This document shows, in pieces, positions 35,801-43,968 of a stretch of DNA of 64,000 nt. The notes beneath the pieces are model-generated. The model was not told where the DNA came from. It was given only the letters and a program-made list of their open reading frames with translations, and did not search any database. Numbering within the stretch: the first letter of the stretch is position 1; every line of letters begins with the position of its first letter. This stretch comes from Omphiscola glabra (Eukaryota > Mollusca > Gastropoda > Lymnaeidae): NCBI GenBank assembly GCA_964017045.1, contig OZ024801.1, positions 34,521,257 to 34,585,256 of the forward strand. The letters are read 5' to 3'. A program made the translations under genes and the position numbers.

Positions 35801-38378
35801 GAGGTCTGAGATGTCATCCAATAGTGTCGGGGCAGACAGTTTGTACAAGGTAAACTATTGGGGATTTTCTATTACACCCAGATTAAAATTAGAATTGATG
35901 TTATTTTTAACAGCTTTTTACAAATTCCGTAGCTCTGCAGCTAGTTCAAATCATGTTATTTTAATACATGTAAAAGTGGGATCATTTAATATTTTGTACA
36001 TTTATTAAAATCCATCACTGTTGCCACATTTGACAGTTCTGATCAGATTTGTTTATTTTTGTCTGGTATCTTATTTTGTTTTACTCTTGTTATTTTGCCT
36101 GTCATGTTTGGACCACCAATTCCCATTCTGGAATAAATGCATTAAAATCAGTTACGTCTGAATCTGAACTGTTCACACATTATTTATTTTTCATTTAGTG
36201 ACAATTCAGATTTCACCCCTCGTTTCAAATTGGCCGTTAACATACATAATAATAAACATACTTATACTGATAGTAATAATATTTAATCAAAATCTCTAGG
36301 ATTGAGCTGGTTAAACTTGCTTTAATGGCACAATGCCTGACATAGTTTGCCATTTGGTTTGTATCTACCTGTATTTACAGAGCCCACGTAGTGGAAAGTT
36401 GTACCCAGTCTGTGACCATGGTGACACCGGGACATCACTTGACATCGCAATTCCAAGTTCTTTGTCAAACATGTACAGGTGAGTTAGCCCATGTTACAGG
36501 TGAGATGCTCTGTGACTGTGTATTTGGGGCATAGGAATGGAGGTCTAAGTTTTTAATGAACTGCAGACTATATTTATTCAGCAAATCTACTGGGCTGGGG
36601 TGCAGTAAATCTGCTGTGCTAGGGTGCAGTGCATTTACTGTGCATGGGTGCAGTAAATAAGCATAGCTAGAATACATTAAATCTGAAGTGCTAGGGTGGA
36701 GTAAATCTGCAGTGCTAGAGTGCAGTAAATCTGCAATACTAGACTACAATAAATCTGCAGTCCTGTGGTGCAGTAAGTGTTTGGTGTGGTAGAGCAAATT
36801 CTTACCAATGATATTTAATAAAGAAGGGAATTTACCCTCTCAAAGCCAAGTACAGCAGCATTATGCCCCCTTACTTTGTAGTAAACTGCTGATTTTAGTG
36901 ACTACCAAAAAAAAAGTTTTAACATGTCTATTTTGTTAGTTAAATATTGCAAAAAAATTATTGAATTAGAAATCAATTAATGTTTAAAGGGCACGTTATT
37001 TGCATTTTTACTAACAGGGGAATTTTTATTATCTTTCCTTAAATTAAATTTTCCGACTATTGGCCAACTTAATTACTTATTACATTTTCCACATGTGGAT
37101 TGACTTTAAAAACATTTGTATCCCATCAGGCTATCCACCACCCGCAACCCTTCCATTTACCAGTACTGTTACCTTGATGGACTGGAAGGGACATTGGTCA
37201 CCGGGTCTGACATGGACATTACAGGCATCTTTCACTCTCAGATTGTTCACAATTTCTACATTTGCTGCCGGTCCATTCATGACTTCTTTGTGAACTTTGG
37301 AGAAAAGCAGGTATGAATACTCTACAGCAGATGTGCTTTATTTAAAGCAGCAGTTTCAAACAACTTACACTAAAACTACACACTAAAACTAACTAAAAAA
37401 GTTTTGTCACCCTCACTATTCAAATATTTATGAAAAAAATGGCAACAAACTATATATTAATTTAATTTAAATGGACTCTATTATATGTCCAATCTTTTAT
37501 TTTATGTAAAAAGCCAGAGATTTTTAAATAACAATTTTTTACATTGATTTTTATTTCATTGCATCAAACCTTTCAAGACACCTGAATCTTTCAGATATTT
37601 TAAAGCTGACATAATAATAGTTTATATATATCTCATATATATTTAAAAGTTAATAAAATCTCCCTTCTTCACTTTAAAGCAACAATCTTATGGTGATGAG
37701 GATGATGATGATGATAATGGCAGTAATGACTATACAAATGTTGAATTAGATGTCAGTCTCAGAGAGGTCAGAGAGCATGGCATACTCATGACCTTTAACC
37801 CCCACAGCAAAGAAGATGGATTCAAAAGTCGTCAGCCACTGGAGTACTGGGTAGTTGGGTAAGTTGCACTAATCTGTCCCTGAAATAGGGTAATAATGAA
37901 ATCTGTCTCTGAAATAGGGTGATGATGAAATCTTTTTATATATGCTTATTTTGGTCAATGTACTTTTTGGATAAAACATCCATATATTATATATGCGAAA
38001 GATGTCTATTTACGCCCCTGCTATGGAACTTGTAGAAACCTCTCCATCTCTGCAAAGCCTTATTGCAACAGTGCAGCTCTACCTCTTCACTCCATAAATG
38101 GATGAAATGCTTGTTAAGTTAACTCCTTTGAGTTGATTACAACTTTTGAACTATTATAATTTTTGTAACCCAAATCATAACTAATTGATTTAAACTATTG
38201 TAATTCTCGTAACCCAAAGCATAACTAATTGATTTAAACTATTTTACATGTCCATAGTAAAAGAAAATTTTATTTTTTCAGCCGCCGCCTAAAGAAACCA
38301 TATTTAAGAGAAATGTTTGTGTGTTTCCATGCATCAGCCTCACAGAGTATCATAGAGCTGGCCTTCAGGATGTGCTAA
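10861..38378 (+). CDS. INTU: Inturned (INTU), 15 coding exons, 5' end missing
   Basis: INTU is the PDZ- and longin-domain subunit of the CPLANE complex (INTU, FUZ, WDPCP). It acts at the ciliary base and, with FUZ, is a RAB23 exchange factor; it supports ciliogenesis and planar cell polarity. Joined exons: 10861-11804, 26832-26917, 28168-28335, 28825-28940, 29724-29813, 30916-31201, 31644-31697, 32292-32579, 33677-33726, 34764-34865, 35630-35849, 36381-36478, 37130-37310, 37680-37858, 38282-38378. All have GT/AG borders, phases agree and there is no internal stop, giving 985 codons (human INTU about 942). Numbering from the first full codon: Trp-containing N-terminal motif near residue 14, PDZ about 246-350, longin-type region about 400-720 (HVAYLQECSDILVLAMP, SESFYGCRRQYNILG, VAWREVYP, VFYVDQAK), C-terminal longin-type region from about 835 (YWVVG, EMFVCFHA, ELAFRMC then stop). 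The first exon opens after an acceptor with one leading base, so at least one upstream exon exists; I could not place it. Confidence 0.93.
11389..11462 (+). repeat. INTU: 24-bp in-frame repeat inside INTU exon 1
   Basis: Three near-identical copies of GGCTCACACTGTAGTCATGC plus AAGT encode three GSHCSHAS octapeptides (about residues 177-200) followed by CASNSCC. The period is a multiple of three and the frame is kept. Confidence 0.95.
12105..12425. repeat. about 48-bp degenerate tandem repeat, INTU intron 1
   Basis: Seven diverged copies containing ATATCAAAATATACATA and CACATAAGGGTAATTCTGATGG-type halves, after a T17 tract. Confidence 0.9.
12730..12792. repeat. 25-bp triplicate, INTU intron 1
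   Basis: Three copies of CCTGTATTTGTGACGGCTTA plus TTT. Confidence 0.9.
13018..13394. mobile_element. hAT-type MITE copy 1 (377 bp) with 8-bp TSD
   Basis: Terminal inverted repeats CAGGGGTGGGCAAACT and AGTTTGCCCACCCCTG, flanked by an exact 8-bp target duplication CACTAGGA (13010-13017 and 13395-13402). No coding capacity; contains a C15 run. It lies in INTU intron 1 and is inverted relative to the copy at 29886. Confidence 0.95.
13655..14212. repeat. 22-bp minisatellite, about 25 copies, INTU intron 1
   Basis: Unit AAGACATTTTAGGTGACTTA plus CC, with variants ending GACATACC or GTCACTTACC. Confidence 0.95.
14213..15477. other. INTU intron 1, no gene seen
   Basis: Mixed sequence with a G16 run near 14937 and a stretch (15085-15230) whose wording (TGAAACTTGGCACACATACT) looks like a dispersed repeat. 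No exon or transposon boundary could be fixed. Confidence 0.5.
15478..24431. repeat. 26-bp satellite, about 340 copies, with higher-order repeats
   Basis: About 9 kb of a 26-bp monomer, GACGTACAATGACATAAATG plus ATAAAT, inside INTU intron 1. The left part (to about 18.4 kb) has many short or odd-length units; the right part is more uniform and shows block periodicities of 910 bp (35 monomers) and 1560 bp (60 monomers). Rare markers confirm this: TAGATAAATG at about 20.23, 21.58 and 23.14 kb, and GAGGTACAATG at 19025, 19935, 21280 and 22840. Monomer variation is concentrated at the GACGTAC site (GACTTAC, GACATAC, TACGTAC). The minus strand has no stop in any frame of the monomer, which creates spurious open frames up to 765 codons. 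Confidence 0.98.
24523..25046. mobile_element. Tc1/mariner (pogo/Tigger-like) non-autonomous element
   Basis: Inverted ends CACCTATACCTCGCTATACG and (reverse strand) CACCCATACCTCGCTTTACG, with subterminal ACTTTACGGCC motifs on both sides. The ends resemble Tigger/pogo ends (TACCTCG). A TA follows the right end; the left flank is a (TA)n tract, so the TA duplication is not decisive. No transposase. Confidence 0.7.
25120..25277. mobile_element. 158-bp MITE-like element
   Basis: Imperfect inverted ends CAGACATGTTTAC and GTAAACAGGTCTG, followed inside by ACGATTTTG/TACGATTTTAAG. A 6-base direct repeat AAGCTG flanks it (25114-25119 and 25278-25283). Confidence 0.55.
25560..26258. repeat. 22-bp minisatellite, about 31 copies, INTU intron 1
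   Basis: Unit GTGGCCTCTAGATACTGTAG plus GG or CGG; the palindromic TCTAGA occurs in nearly every unit. Confidence 0.97.
26365..26565. repeat. about 18-bp degenerate minisatellite, INTU intron 1
   Basis: About 10 copies of CTACTACGCCAATTCTTCT-type units on the pyrimidine-rich strand, some 270 bases before the exon 2 acceptor. Confidence 0.88.
26832..26917 (+). CDS. INTU: INTU exon 2: second half of PDZ domain
   Basis: Acceptor CACCACAG, donor AAG/GTAGGT. The exon supplies two bases that finish the Gly split 15 kb upstream, then SWLHSINGQELTWYNMDTLL. This matches the PDZ pattern of a Gly-x-x-Leu-x-x-Ile-Asn strand followed by a helix. Phase 1 in, phase 0 out. Confidence 0.92.
27075..27485. 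repeat. 21-bp minisatellite, INTU intron 2
   Basis: Unit CCCACAACCATCTGTTCACGG, about 20 copies, some with an inserted CTCCCG. The 21-bp period leaves a minus-strand open frame that is an artefact of the repeat. Confidence 0.95.
27833..27968. repeat. about 50-bp tandem repeat, INTU intron 2
   Basis: Two and a half copies containing ACCTCAAATAGCACTTACTC and CAACTAACATCCTGTCACGT. Confidence 0.9.
28168..28335 (+). CDS. INTU: INTU exon 3: end of PDZ and linker
   Basis: Acceptor CATCAG, donor AAT/GTAAGA; 56 codons, phase 0 on both sides. It opens with VKLTLKSL, the last PDZ strand (human equivalent VKLTFE), and runs on into an acidic linker. A 35-bp minisatellite begins about 10 bases after the donor. 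Confidence 0.9.
28346..28600. repeat. 35-bp minisatellite starting at the INTU exon 3 donor
   Basis: Seven copies of a unit with GACCTTTACTTTAAATGAAA and TATTTGTTTGTCAAA. It begins 10 bases after the exon 3 GTAAGA donor. Confidence 0.95.
28825..28940 (+). CDS. INTU: INTU exon 4: start of first longin-type region
   Basis: Acceptor TATTTCAG, donor CAAAA/GTGAGT; phase 0 in, phase 2 out. It encodes GMVYSFPTEKNSLHLLQGMF and a following helix, aligning with the human YHYPMSE...LKSVRGIFLTL segment. Confidence 0.9.
29020..29455. repeat. 42-bp minisatellite, INTU intron 4
   Basis: About 10 copies containing GACAATTAAATATGGGCTCT and CCCTTCATTACAATTAATTT, with alternating GAG/GGG and TTA/AAT variants. 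Confidence 0.95.
29724..29813 (+). CDS. INTU: INTU exon 5: longin strand pair HVAYLQECSDILVLAMPA
   Basis: Acceptor TTTTTTCAG, donor CTCTTG/GTAGGT; phase 2 to phase 2. The core HVAYLQECSDILVLAMPA corresponds to the human HVAYWKESDKLLLIGLPA, one of the clearest family matches in the window. Confidence 0.93.
29886..30243. mobile_element. hAT-type MITE copy 2 (358 bp) with 8-bp TSD
   Basis: Same family as 13018-13394 but inverted. It starts CAGGGGTGGGCAAAGT and ends AGTTTGCCCACCCCTG; exact 8-bp duplication CAGTAATG at 29878-29885 and 30244-30251. In INTU intron 5. Confidence 0.95.
30285..30812. repeat. 48-bp minisatellite, 11 copies, INTU intron 5
   Basis: Unit contains TCCTGGAGTCTCTCCTGGTC and AGGTACCACTGGGGCATAAC. 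The period is 16 codons, so one minus frame stays open for 211 codons; no start context, homology or splice logic supports a gene. Confidence 0.96.
30916..31201 (+). CDS. INTU: INTU exon 6: longin helices
   Basis: Acceptor CTCTCTGCAG, donor AATG/GTGAGC; phase 2 in, phase 0 out. It encodes QINTLMVQFARLLRNLFGSI then VDNILTYLFRQVLQ, matching human ENVIQTLKFMYGSLDSAF ... FFNLFFQRALQ. It ends HSLSLPDDLM, aligned with human WLTLPLEIK. Confidence 0.92.
31644..31697 (+). CDS. INTU: INTU exon 7: 18-codon exon
   Basis: Acceptor ATTACAG, donor ATG/GTGAGT; 54 bases, phase 0 both sides. It encodes ISVGRTLSEFESSDFADM, aligned with the human stretch LDMALSDLEAADFAEL. Confidence 0.9.
31957..32150. repeat. 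52-bp tandem repeat, 4 copies, INTU intron 7
   Basis: Units contain AACCTGCCACCAACTGGCTT and ATGAGGCATTCATGCTAATA. It ends about 140 bases before the exon 8 acceptor. Confidence 0.95.
32292..32579 (+). CDS. INTU: INTU exon 8: second longin-type region, most conserved block
   Basis: Acceptor GCACCAG, donor TTG/GTAAGT; 96 codons, phase 0 both sides. It contains SESFYGCRRQYNILGSAFFY, then SHMSPEDLQDIHVYLQHLG and RVAQFVAWREVYP, which match human INTU almost residue for residue in spacing. It ends ARWCFLIVGL. Confidence 0.95.
32830..33335 (-). mobile_element. internally deleted non-LTR retrotransposon
   Basis: Reading the minus strand: a leader, then LRFATWNVRTMCPG, the start of an APE-type endonuclease domain. 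Within a few codons this passes, in another frame, to the retrotransposon C-terminal zinc finger region (FSCVKCSRDCHSRIGLVSHS). Endonuclease body and reverse transcriptase are absent. The end also carries the GACGGAAGGATGCC-type tail common in this LINE group. In INTU intron 8. Confidence 0.8.
33677..33726 (+). CDS. INTU: INTU exon 9: 50-nt microexon
   Basis: The acceptor has a long pyrimidine tract ending CTGCTCCCCAG; the donor is TTT/GTAAGTG. It encodes KHGVFCCLLETVSLPS plus two bases of a Leu codon, aligned with human KHYMLCVLLEAGGCAS. It is 2 modulo 3 in length and is exactly what is needed to connect exon 8 (phase 0) with exon 10 (one leading base). Confidence 0.88.
33985..34540 (+). mobile_element. 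CR1/L2-like LINE 3' fragment
   Basis: The plus strand encodes LHWLPVPARIDYKLSVLCHK then PSYLTELLSVFTPLT, the C-terminal end of CR1-type ORF2. A one-base frameshift near 34170 leads to ERSFSFCAPIQWNSFPLHV and AAFKTALTTHLFK then stop. The 3' UTR ends in a TATAAAGC...(AATA)n tail. Truncated at the 5' side; in INTU intron 9. Confidence 0.85.
34764..34865 (+). CDS. INTU: INTU exon 10
   Basis: Acceptor TTTCTGTGCAG, donor ATAAG/GTGAGA. It encodes DSAPLSPDVFYVDQAKACLL and LQTPQLLAAMNI, with VFYVDQAK matching human CVYVDQVK. Phase 2 in and phase 2 out. Confidence 0.9.
35160..35310. repeat. about 15-bp minisatellite, INTU intron 10
   Basis: About 9 copies of ATCCCATTCACACCT-type units. Confidence 0.9.
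35425..35640 (+). repeat. 40-bp array carrying the INTU exon 11 acceptor
   Basis: Five copies, with TGTATGTAGG (or TGTATTTAGG) at 35461, 35501, 35541, 35581 and 35621. The last one is the real 3' splice site; the others are near-identical decoys. Use of the adjacent upstream AG would put GTACCATCTAATGACTCTTAA in frame, a stop after six codons. Confidence 0.95.
35630..35849 (+). CDS. INTU: INTU exon 11: variable linker
   Basis: The acceptor TATGTAG is the last copy of a 40-bp tandem array. One leading base completes Arg, then VSKECQSALTKSDYCATYVN and a Ser-rich linker ending ADSLYK at donor AAG/GTAAAC. It corresponds to the poorly conserved Ser-rich linker of vertebrate INTU. Confidence 0.88.
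36381..36478 (+). CDS. INTU: INTU exon 12
   Basis: Acceptor TATTTACAG, donor TACAG/GTGAGT; phase 0 in, phase 2 out. It encodes SPRSGKLYPVCDHGDTG and then IAIPSSLSNMY. Little family-specific signal of its own, but borders and phases fit its neighbours. Confidence 0.85.
36585..36780. repeat. 24-bp degenerate minisatellite, INTU intron 12
   Basis: About 8 copies of GTGCAGTAAATCTGCTGTGC plus TAGG. Confidence 0.9.
37130..37310 (+). CDS. INTU: INTU exon 13: C-terminal longin-type region
   Basis: Acceptor ATCCCATCAG, donor CAG/GTATGA. It encodes YQYCYLDGLEGTLVTGS and then IVHNFYICCRSIHDFF, aligned with human FHYVALETVQGIFITPT and LIKNFHQCCLSIRAVF. Confidence 0.92.
37680..37858 (+). CDS. INTU: INTU exon 14: acidic insert then EHGILM...YWVVG
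   Basis: Acceptor CTTTAAAG, donor TTGG/GTAAGT; phase 0 in, phase 2 out. It begins with an Asp-rich run (DEDDDDDNGS) followed by VREHGILMTFNPHSK and ends LEYWVVG; human INTU has VKEHGVLFECSPGN and MAYWVVGR. Confidence 0.92.
38282..38378 (+). CDS. INTU: INTU exon 15: C-terminus and stop
   Basis: Acceptor TTTTTTCAG. It encodes RRLKKPYLREMFVCFHASAS then QSIIELAFRMC and TAA (38376-38378), aligned with human ELYVCFHDSV...IEIAF. It stops a few residues earlier than human INTU. The final 27 or so bases are the founder copy of a 41-bp array that continues into the 3' UTR. Confidence 0.92.
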
Positions 38379-38730
38379 CAACATCAACTAGCATAGAGCT
38401 GGCCCTCAGTATGTGCTAACAACATCAACTAGCATAGAGCTGGCCCTCAGGATGTGCTAGCAACATCAACTAGCATAGAGCTGGCCCTCAGGATGTGCTA
38501 ACAACATCAACTAGCATAGAGCTGGCCCTCAGGATGTGCTAACAACATCAAATAGCATAGAGCTGGCCCTCAGGATGTGCTAGCAACAAGCATAGAATTT
38601 GCTTTTAAGATATGCTAACAACAAACACAGAGCTGGCCTTCAAGATGTGCTAAAAACATGCATAGAACTTGCCTTTAGGATAAGCTAGCACCAAGCATAG
38701 AGCTACCTCTTGTCACAAAGCTGATGTGCT
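38350..38730 (+). repeat. INTU: 41-bp array grown from the last INTU coding exon
   Basis: The first copy is the coding end itself (ATAGAGCTGGCCTTCAGGAT then GTGCTAA). Five further 41-bp copies and about four shorter 35-bp, more diverged copies follow in the 3' UTR. Copies keep GC-TAA or GC-TAG at the stop position. Confidence 0.95.
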
Positions 38731-41700
38731 ACCTTTGTGCCACAAAACCACATACAGTACATATGATGGTATTTTGCAATGGTTGCTGTATCATTGACCA
38801 AAATGTTAATCCCTATTGTATAATATGTTATAACTGCTAAATGGTATGTTTGGTTTAGTTTGTGATAGACAAGTAGTGTAAAACTTTAACATGCAACTGT
38901 TTGAGTCAGAGCTGTAAGAACATGAAGTTTTACCTCTCCTTATTATTGCTAGAAATGCAGAAAATTTATAAAATTTAAAATTAACATACAAAATTATTTA
39001 AAGAATTCTGTCGGAGCAATTTGCATGTGATCAAAATTTTATTTACTAGAGAAATATATTTTTATACTGAGAGTTTTCCATGTCTTCCACGTTTTTTATG
39101 CATCCATAATCAAATTAATGTTGTTTGTATCTTCCCTAAGGCAAAAATCTGTACAAAATAAATGGGGGTTTATGGGTCCAAAGGGGTTTGAGTAAACAGG
39201 TAAATGAGGGCACAGTGAACTGATGGGGTTCTAGTAAATGAGTTCAAAAGAGCCGAAAAGAAGTAGGTGTCCACATTTAATTTATGGTTGTTTTTTTTCC
39301 CCGCACACTTCAGTGCCTAATGATATTTCAACATGGGTTCTTCTTTTCCCCATCACAAGTTAAGATAAGATCAAATTCTTTTATTGAGCCAAATTAATGG
39401 AAGTGTTTATTGTTTACATTGAAGGTATTCATTTTCAGTTTGTTCATAAATATTCTTACAAAGACAAACATTTTTTTACTAAAACAGTTTTGACAAAAGA
39501 AATTTTCAAGCGCAAAAATCATCTGTCATATGTCATGGAACTTTACTCCCTTAGTGACAATTTCGAATTTAAGACATTAAAATTATGCATTTTTTCATTT
39601 GGTACATACAGTATTCATAGACCTTTGTAACACGATCTAAATATCATTTCTGAACTGCAATGTCAGGACATGCATGCATAATACTTGATTTACACACTCT
39701 TGTAAAGCTGTGTTCGTCGAATATAATTTCAAACTTTCTATTTAACATATCTATATATATATATATATATAATTGTCAGTCGAAATCGACCATGACCACC
39801 TTAAACATCATATTTGTACATTTATGATGTCTCATCATTATATCAATTTCAATATTGAAAAAAAAAATTTCATTAGAAGTTAAAATATACAAATTTAAAT
39901 ATTAGCTATCTGCTAACACGGATGGCTTTTTTTCTATTTCTTATTTTTAGTAAAATTCATAACCCATCACTACTCTCCAACCTAAAAATAGTTACAGTAT
40001 CTGCTCCTGTTCATAGCTCAAAGTTTTGTATATTGACTTCCTCCTTGAAGTACTGAGACAAAGACACTCATATCAAGTATTTGAAGCGCTAGTTTTGTTT
40101 CAGAATTTTTAAGAAAGTTTTCTGGAATAATCCATGCCATAATTTTTATTTTTTTTAAACCTCGTTTGTAAAAATGCCAAAATTCCAACTAGGTCATAAA
40201 TGCCAGGCAGTTTTGTTTTAGATTTGGTTATAATTAAGGCATTCTTTTTTGTTTCCTTTCAATAATTAATAAGAAAAATTTTTTGTATTTACTGTTAAAT
40301 ATAATATAATGTGCCTTTCAAACAACAAGGTTTGGCCCAATAATAAATTCAGAATATGATGTGTTGACATTACAAAAACAAGTCTTGTTTGCAAATTTGG
40401 CTCTAGTCTTGTAAATATATATTTGTTCTTTTATTGTTTTGTTTTTTACTAAAAGTTTGTTGAAAAAGTAATGCATATTCTACCTCATACATAAAATAAT
40501 GCATTTTAAACATCTTTTTTAATTCTGTATATTTGTACATACCAAATAGTTTTGAGTAATAATATTTATGTAGTGTTAATAATATCCTAAGATATCAGTA
40601 AAATACTTGTTTAAAAAAGTATTGGGCCAACATTTTTGTCACCTACTAAATGAAACTTGGCTGCAATTGTCCTTTAAACAATCTGAAAAAGAATGGTTAT
40701 AGTCTTGCATGACATCACAAGCTAGATAGTTAAAAAGGCTTCAAACTGCTTCTGAACATATAGTTTTGTCTGGCATGGTTACAGCACAATGGCCATGGCT
40801 TGAATGTGATGTTGTTCTAGTTGGCCTTCCCATTGTCAAGATCTTTGATGATGCTTGTTTTGATATAAGTTGATCAGTTGGTCAGCCAGCCTCTAGCAAT
40901 AGCATTTACCTAATTGAGTTAGTGTTGAACCTTAAATTTAAATAAGGGATGCAAGACTTTACAAATGCTATACAAATACTTTTATTGGTATTTTCCTTAG
41001 CAGCTAAGGGTGGATGGAATGAAAAGGTGAGGTTAGCCAGCTTTGTACTTATAACATGAAGCCTTTCCTGCACTTATGATTTGAGGGTGAATAGATTTAT
41101 TTTTTAAAATGTATATGTGTATGAACAGGCCAATAATGGTATACTTCAATTTGCTATGGTGATTTTTAAAAAGAATACTAAAATATATATGCTGTTGTGG
41201 TTAGCAGATTTTAGTTGGGTTTAACAGAAATAGGTACAAAAGAAAGATTTTGAGACAATTTGTTCTGTTTAAGTGAATAAGGAAATTCTAAATGTGATTC
41301 TTGTAAGAAATTTGTGATTAAATGACATGTTAGTGCAATATTATCTGCCCGTGTGTAAACAGTTGACGAAAATTAAAATTGTGAATAATTCTAAACTCTG
41401 TTCTCTAATATTTTTTTTAAAAGTTATTTTTATTCTTACACAACTTCATGTATTCAAATCTGGGGGAGAATTCCCTTATCAGTCCCTTTAGTCAATAAGT
41501 AAACTCACACACAACTGATCCATTTATCTAACCATTTTGACAGATCCTAAAGCATTGATTTGTACATGGCAAAAAGGAATTAAATGTCCAGATGATTATT
41601 TTATTGAATGAGAATATCACTATTAATATTTTATGACATGTAGAAACACAAAATAAAATCAGAAACTGAATTTTCATGATGCATTTATTAAATATATGAT

Positions 41701-42730
41701 CTTATAATATATATATTATAATAATGTGAATATAATAAATATACAAAATTTACATTTAAAAATATCTCACATCAGTTCTGCAATAAACATAAAGAAGTAG
41801 CATAAATACATATACAAATATAAGGCATCAAATACATTTATTAACACTTCACATACTGGCTTATTCAGAGAGCGTTCTTTTAAAAAAGCCAACAAGCCAC
41901 TCTATATGTAGTACAACAATTAAGGTGAACATTAAAATTCTCTATGCTTAGATTAGCAACTGGGTACTGTCCATATTCCAGGACTAGAATGACAAGACTA
42001 GGTAAGTTCAATGTTTGCTCTTTTCAACTTTTGTAATTCATTGTTTAAACAAGTTACAACAAATGTACATGTAAACAGCATTTCCTTTTAAACATTTATT
42101 ATAGTGAATTGCAGTTTTTAAGTATTAAGTATATCAAAAATAAAATATAGTCTGGGAGGACTACAATGGTATTTTACAGACCATAAGACGCACCTTAATT
42201 TTGAAGCAATTTTTTTTTTAAATAAAATTTTGGAGGCAATTTTTTGAAGTAATAAGTGTGTCATATAGTCCGTAAAATATGTTATTATTTTTAAGAAGAT
42301 CTGCAAGTTTGGTGAGATGTAGCAATTTAGTTTACAGCCAACAAATGTGGTGCAAGTTTTGAATCTGTTATAATGATAAAGTGACACAAAAGTACAAGTA
42401 TGGTAGGCAACAGAAAATACAGCCATTTTTTTCTGTTAATTTTTTTAAAAAAATATGGCTTTAACAAATTTAAGACTATGAGAAACAGCAGTTAAATAAT
42501 TTGTAAAACTCATGACCTTGTAAGTACAGTAATTTAAACTAATGTAAAATAATCTCAAAATGAACATGAATGGGACAGCAACTCATCTGTCCAACTCTGA
42601 ATTCAAACCAGGAGCCAAAATGATCAATACATTGCCCGAGTCCCTCAAATATATATTTTTGTTTAAATATATAAAAACCTGACAGTACTGAAACATTCCT
42701 TTTATCATAAACTATTAAAATTATTTCTGC
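38731..42730. other. INTU 3' UTR and intergenic, no gene seen
   Basis: AT-rich DNA between two convergent genes. A (TA)n tract lies near 39755. Short open frames (39397-39630, 42118-42426, 42539-42736) show no family resemblance or splice logic. Confidence 0.6.
39157..39162 (+). terminator. candidate INTU poly(A) signal AATAAA
   Basis: AATAAA about 780 bases after the INTU stop, followed directly by G/T-rich sequence (TGGGGGTTTATGGG). It is the first canonical signal with a plausible downstream element; the real 3' end is not proven and several later AATAAA sites exist (for example near 41650). Confidence 0.4.
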
Positions 42731-42734
42731 ACAC

Positions 42735-43193
42735 ACTAAACTAGGTCAGTCAACACTAAACTAGGTCAGTCAACACTAAACTAGGGAAGTCAACACTAAA
42801 CTTTTGAAGTCAACACTAAACTAGGTCAGTCAACACTAAACTAGGTCAATCAACACTAAACTAGGGAAGTCAACACTAAACTAGGTCAGTCAACACTAAA
42901 CTAGGGAAGTCAACACTAAACAAGGTCAGTCAACACTAAACTAGGTCAGTCAACACTAAACTAGGGAAGTCAACACTAAACTAGGGAAGTCAACACTAAA
43001 CTAGGGAAGTCAACACTAAACTAGGTCAGTCAACACTAAACTAGGTCAGTCAACACTAAACTTTTGAAGTCAACACTAAACTAGGTCAGTCAACACTAAA
43101 CTTTTGAAGTCAACACTAAACTAGGTCAGTCAACACTAAACTAGGGAAGTCAACACTAAACTAGGTCAGTCAACACTAAACTAGGGAAGTCAA
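42735..43193. repeat. 20-bp minisatellite, 23 copies
   Basis: Unit CAACACTAAACTAGGTCAGT with three recurrent variants at positions 14-18 (GTCAG, GGAAG, TTTGAAG types), arranged irregularly. Downstream of the ABCC 3' end. Confidence 0.97.
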
Positions 43194-43878
43194 ATTTATT
43201 CTCTAAAAAAAAACAACTAACTTTATCAAAGCAAATATTCAAGTTCACTTAGCATATTTAAAATATCTCTGCAATGTAAATGATAAAGGAAAAAATGAAA
43301 ATATGAGAACTTGAAGATGAAATAATAAGATAATCCTTATAAACCTCTTTTTCTTTTTCTCTTTGATCATGGTCCTGGATGGAAAGAATTTCACTTTAAT
43401 GCAGCCTCCCCCCCAACTCTGAATCTGCCTCTTACCCAGAGGCAGCATCATCCAGGATGAGGCTACCATTTGTTTTCAGGGCATCCACCAAGAAATATGT
43501 TTTAATTTTTTAATTTTTATTTTTTGGCAATTAATTGTCAATGGTTAGTCTGCTTCAGAAGCTAAAAAATAATATATATATAAGTTTTGGTTAAATGATA
43601 TAAAAACTAATGTAAACATTACCACAACTGATTAATTAAAAAGAAATAGGTTTTGTTTTGTAATGCTGCCAGTGGAAGATATCTGAAGTCTGATTGTCAA
43701 ATTTTAATCTTAAACATAATGAAAGGATTTGGCCTGCATATTTTGGAAGACAAAAGAAATCATAACAAATAACAATCTTGAAATTGTACAAAATCAATCA
43801 TGATAACATAATTTTGATGAGCTGTGCATTGTACACTTGTGGAACTAAAGTTTTAATTTGTTTTTGTTTCCATTTCAG

Positions 43879-43968
43879 GCACATTTATTTCATGGAACCA
43901 CTAGAAACATGGCACTGAAACATAATGTCAGGAACCACTAGAAACATAGCACTGAAACATAATGCCAG
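43879..43968 (+). other. exon-like plus-strand segment, antisense to ABCC 3' end
   Basis: A long pyrimidine tract ending CATTTCAG precedes 90 bases that end at a near-perfect donor, CCAG/GTAAGTAT. All three plus frames contain a stop, so it would be non-coding. Inside is a 36/37-bp direct duplication. It could be an internal exon of an antisense RNA or a distal INTU 3' UTR exon, or a chance match. Confidence 0.3.
43884..43889 (-). terminator. candidate ABCC poly(A) signal
   Basis: TTTATT on the plus strand is AATAAA on the minus strand, about 250 bases past the ABCC stop codon. Position is reasonable but no downstream element is distinctive. Confidence 0.3.

Noticed and set aside
39397..39630. 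77-codon plus-strand frame downstream of INTU
   Set aside because: AT-rich 3' region, no family resemblance, no regulatory context.
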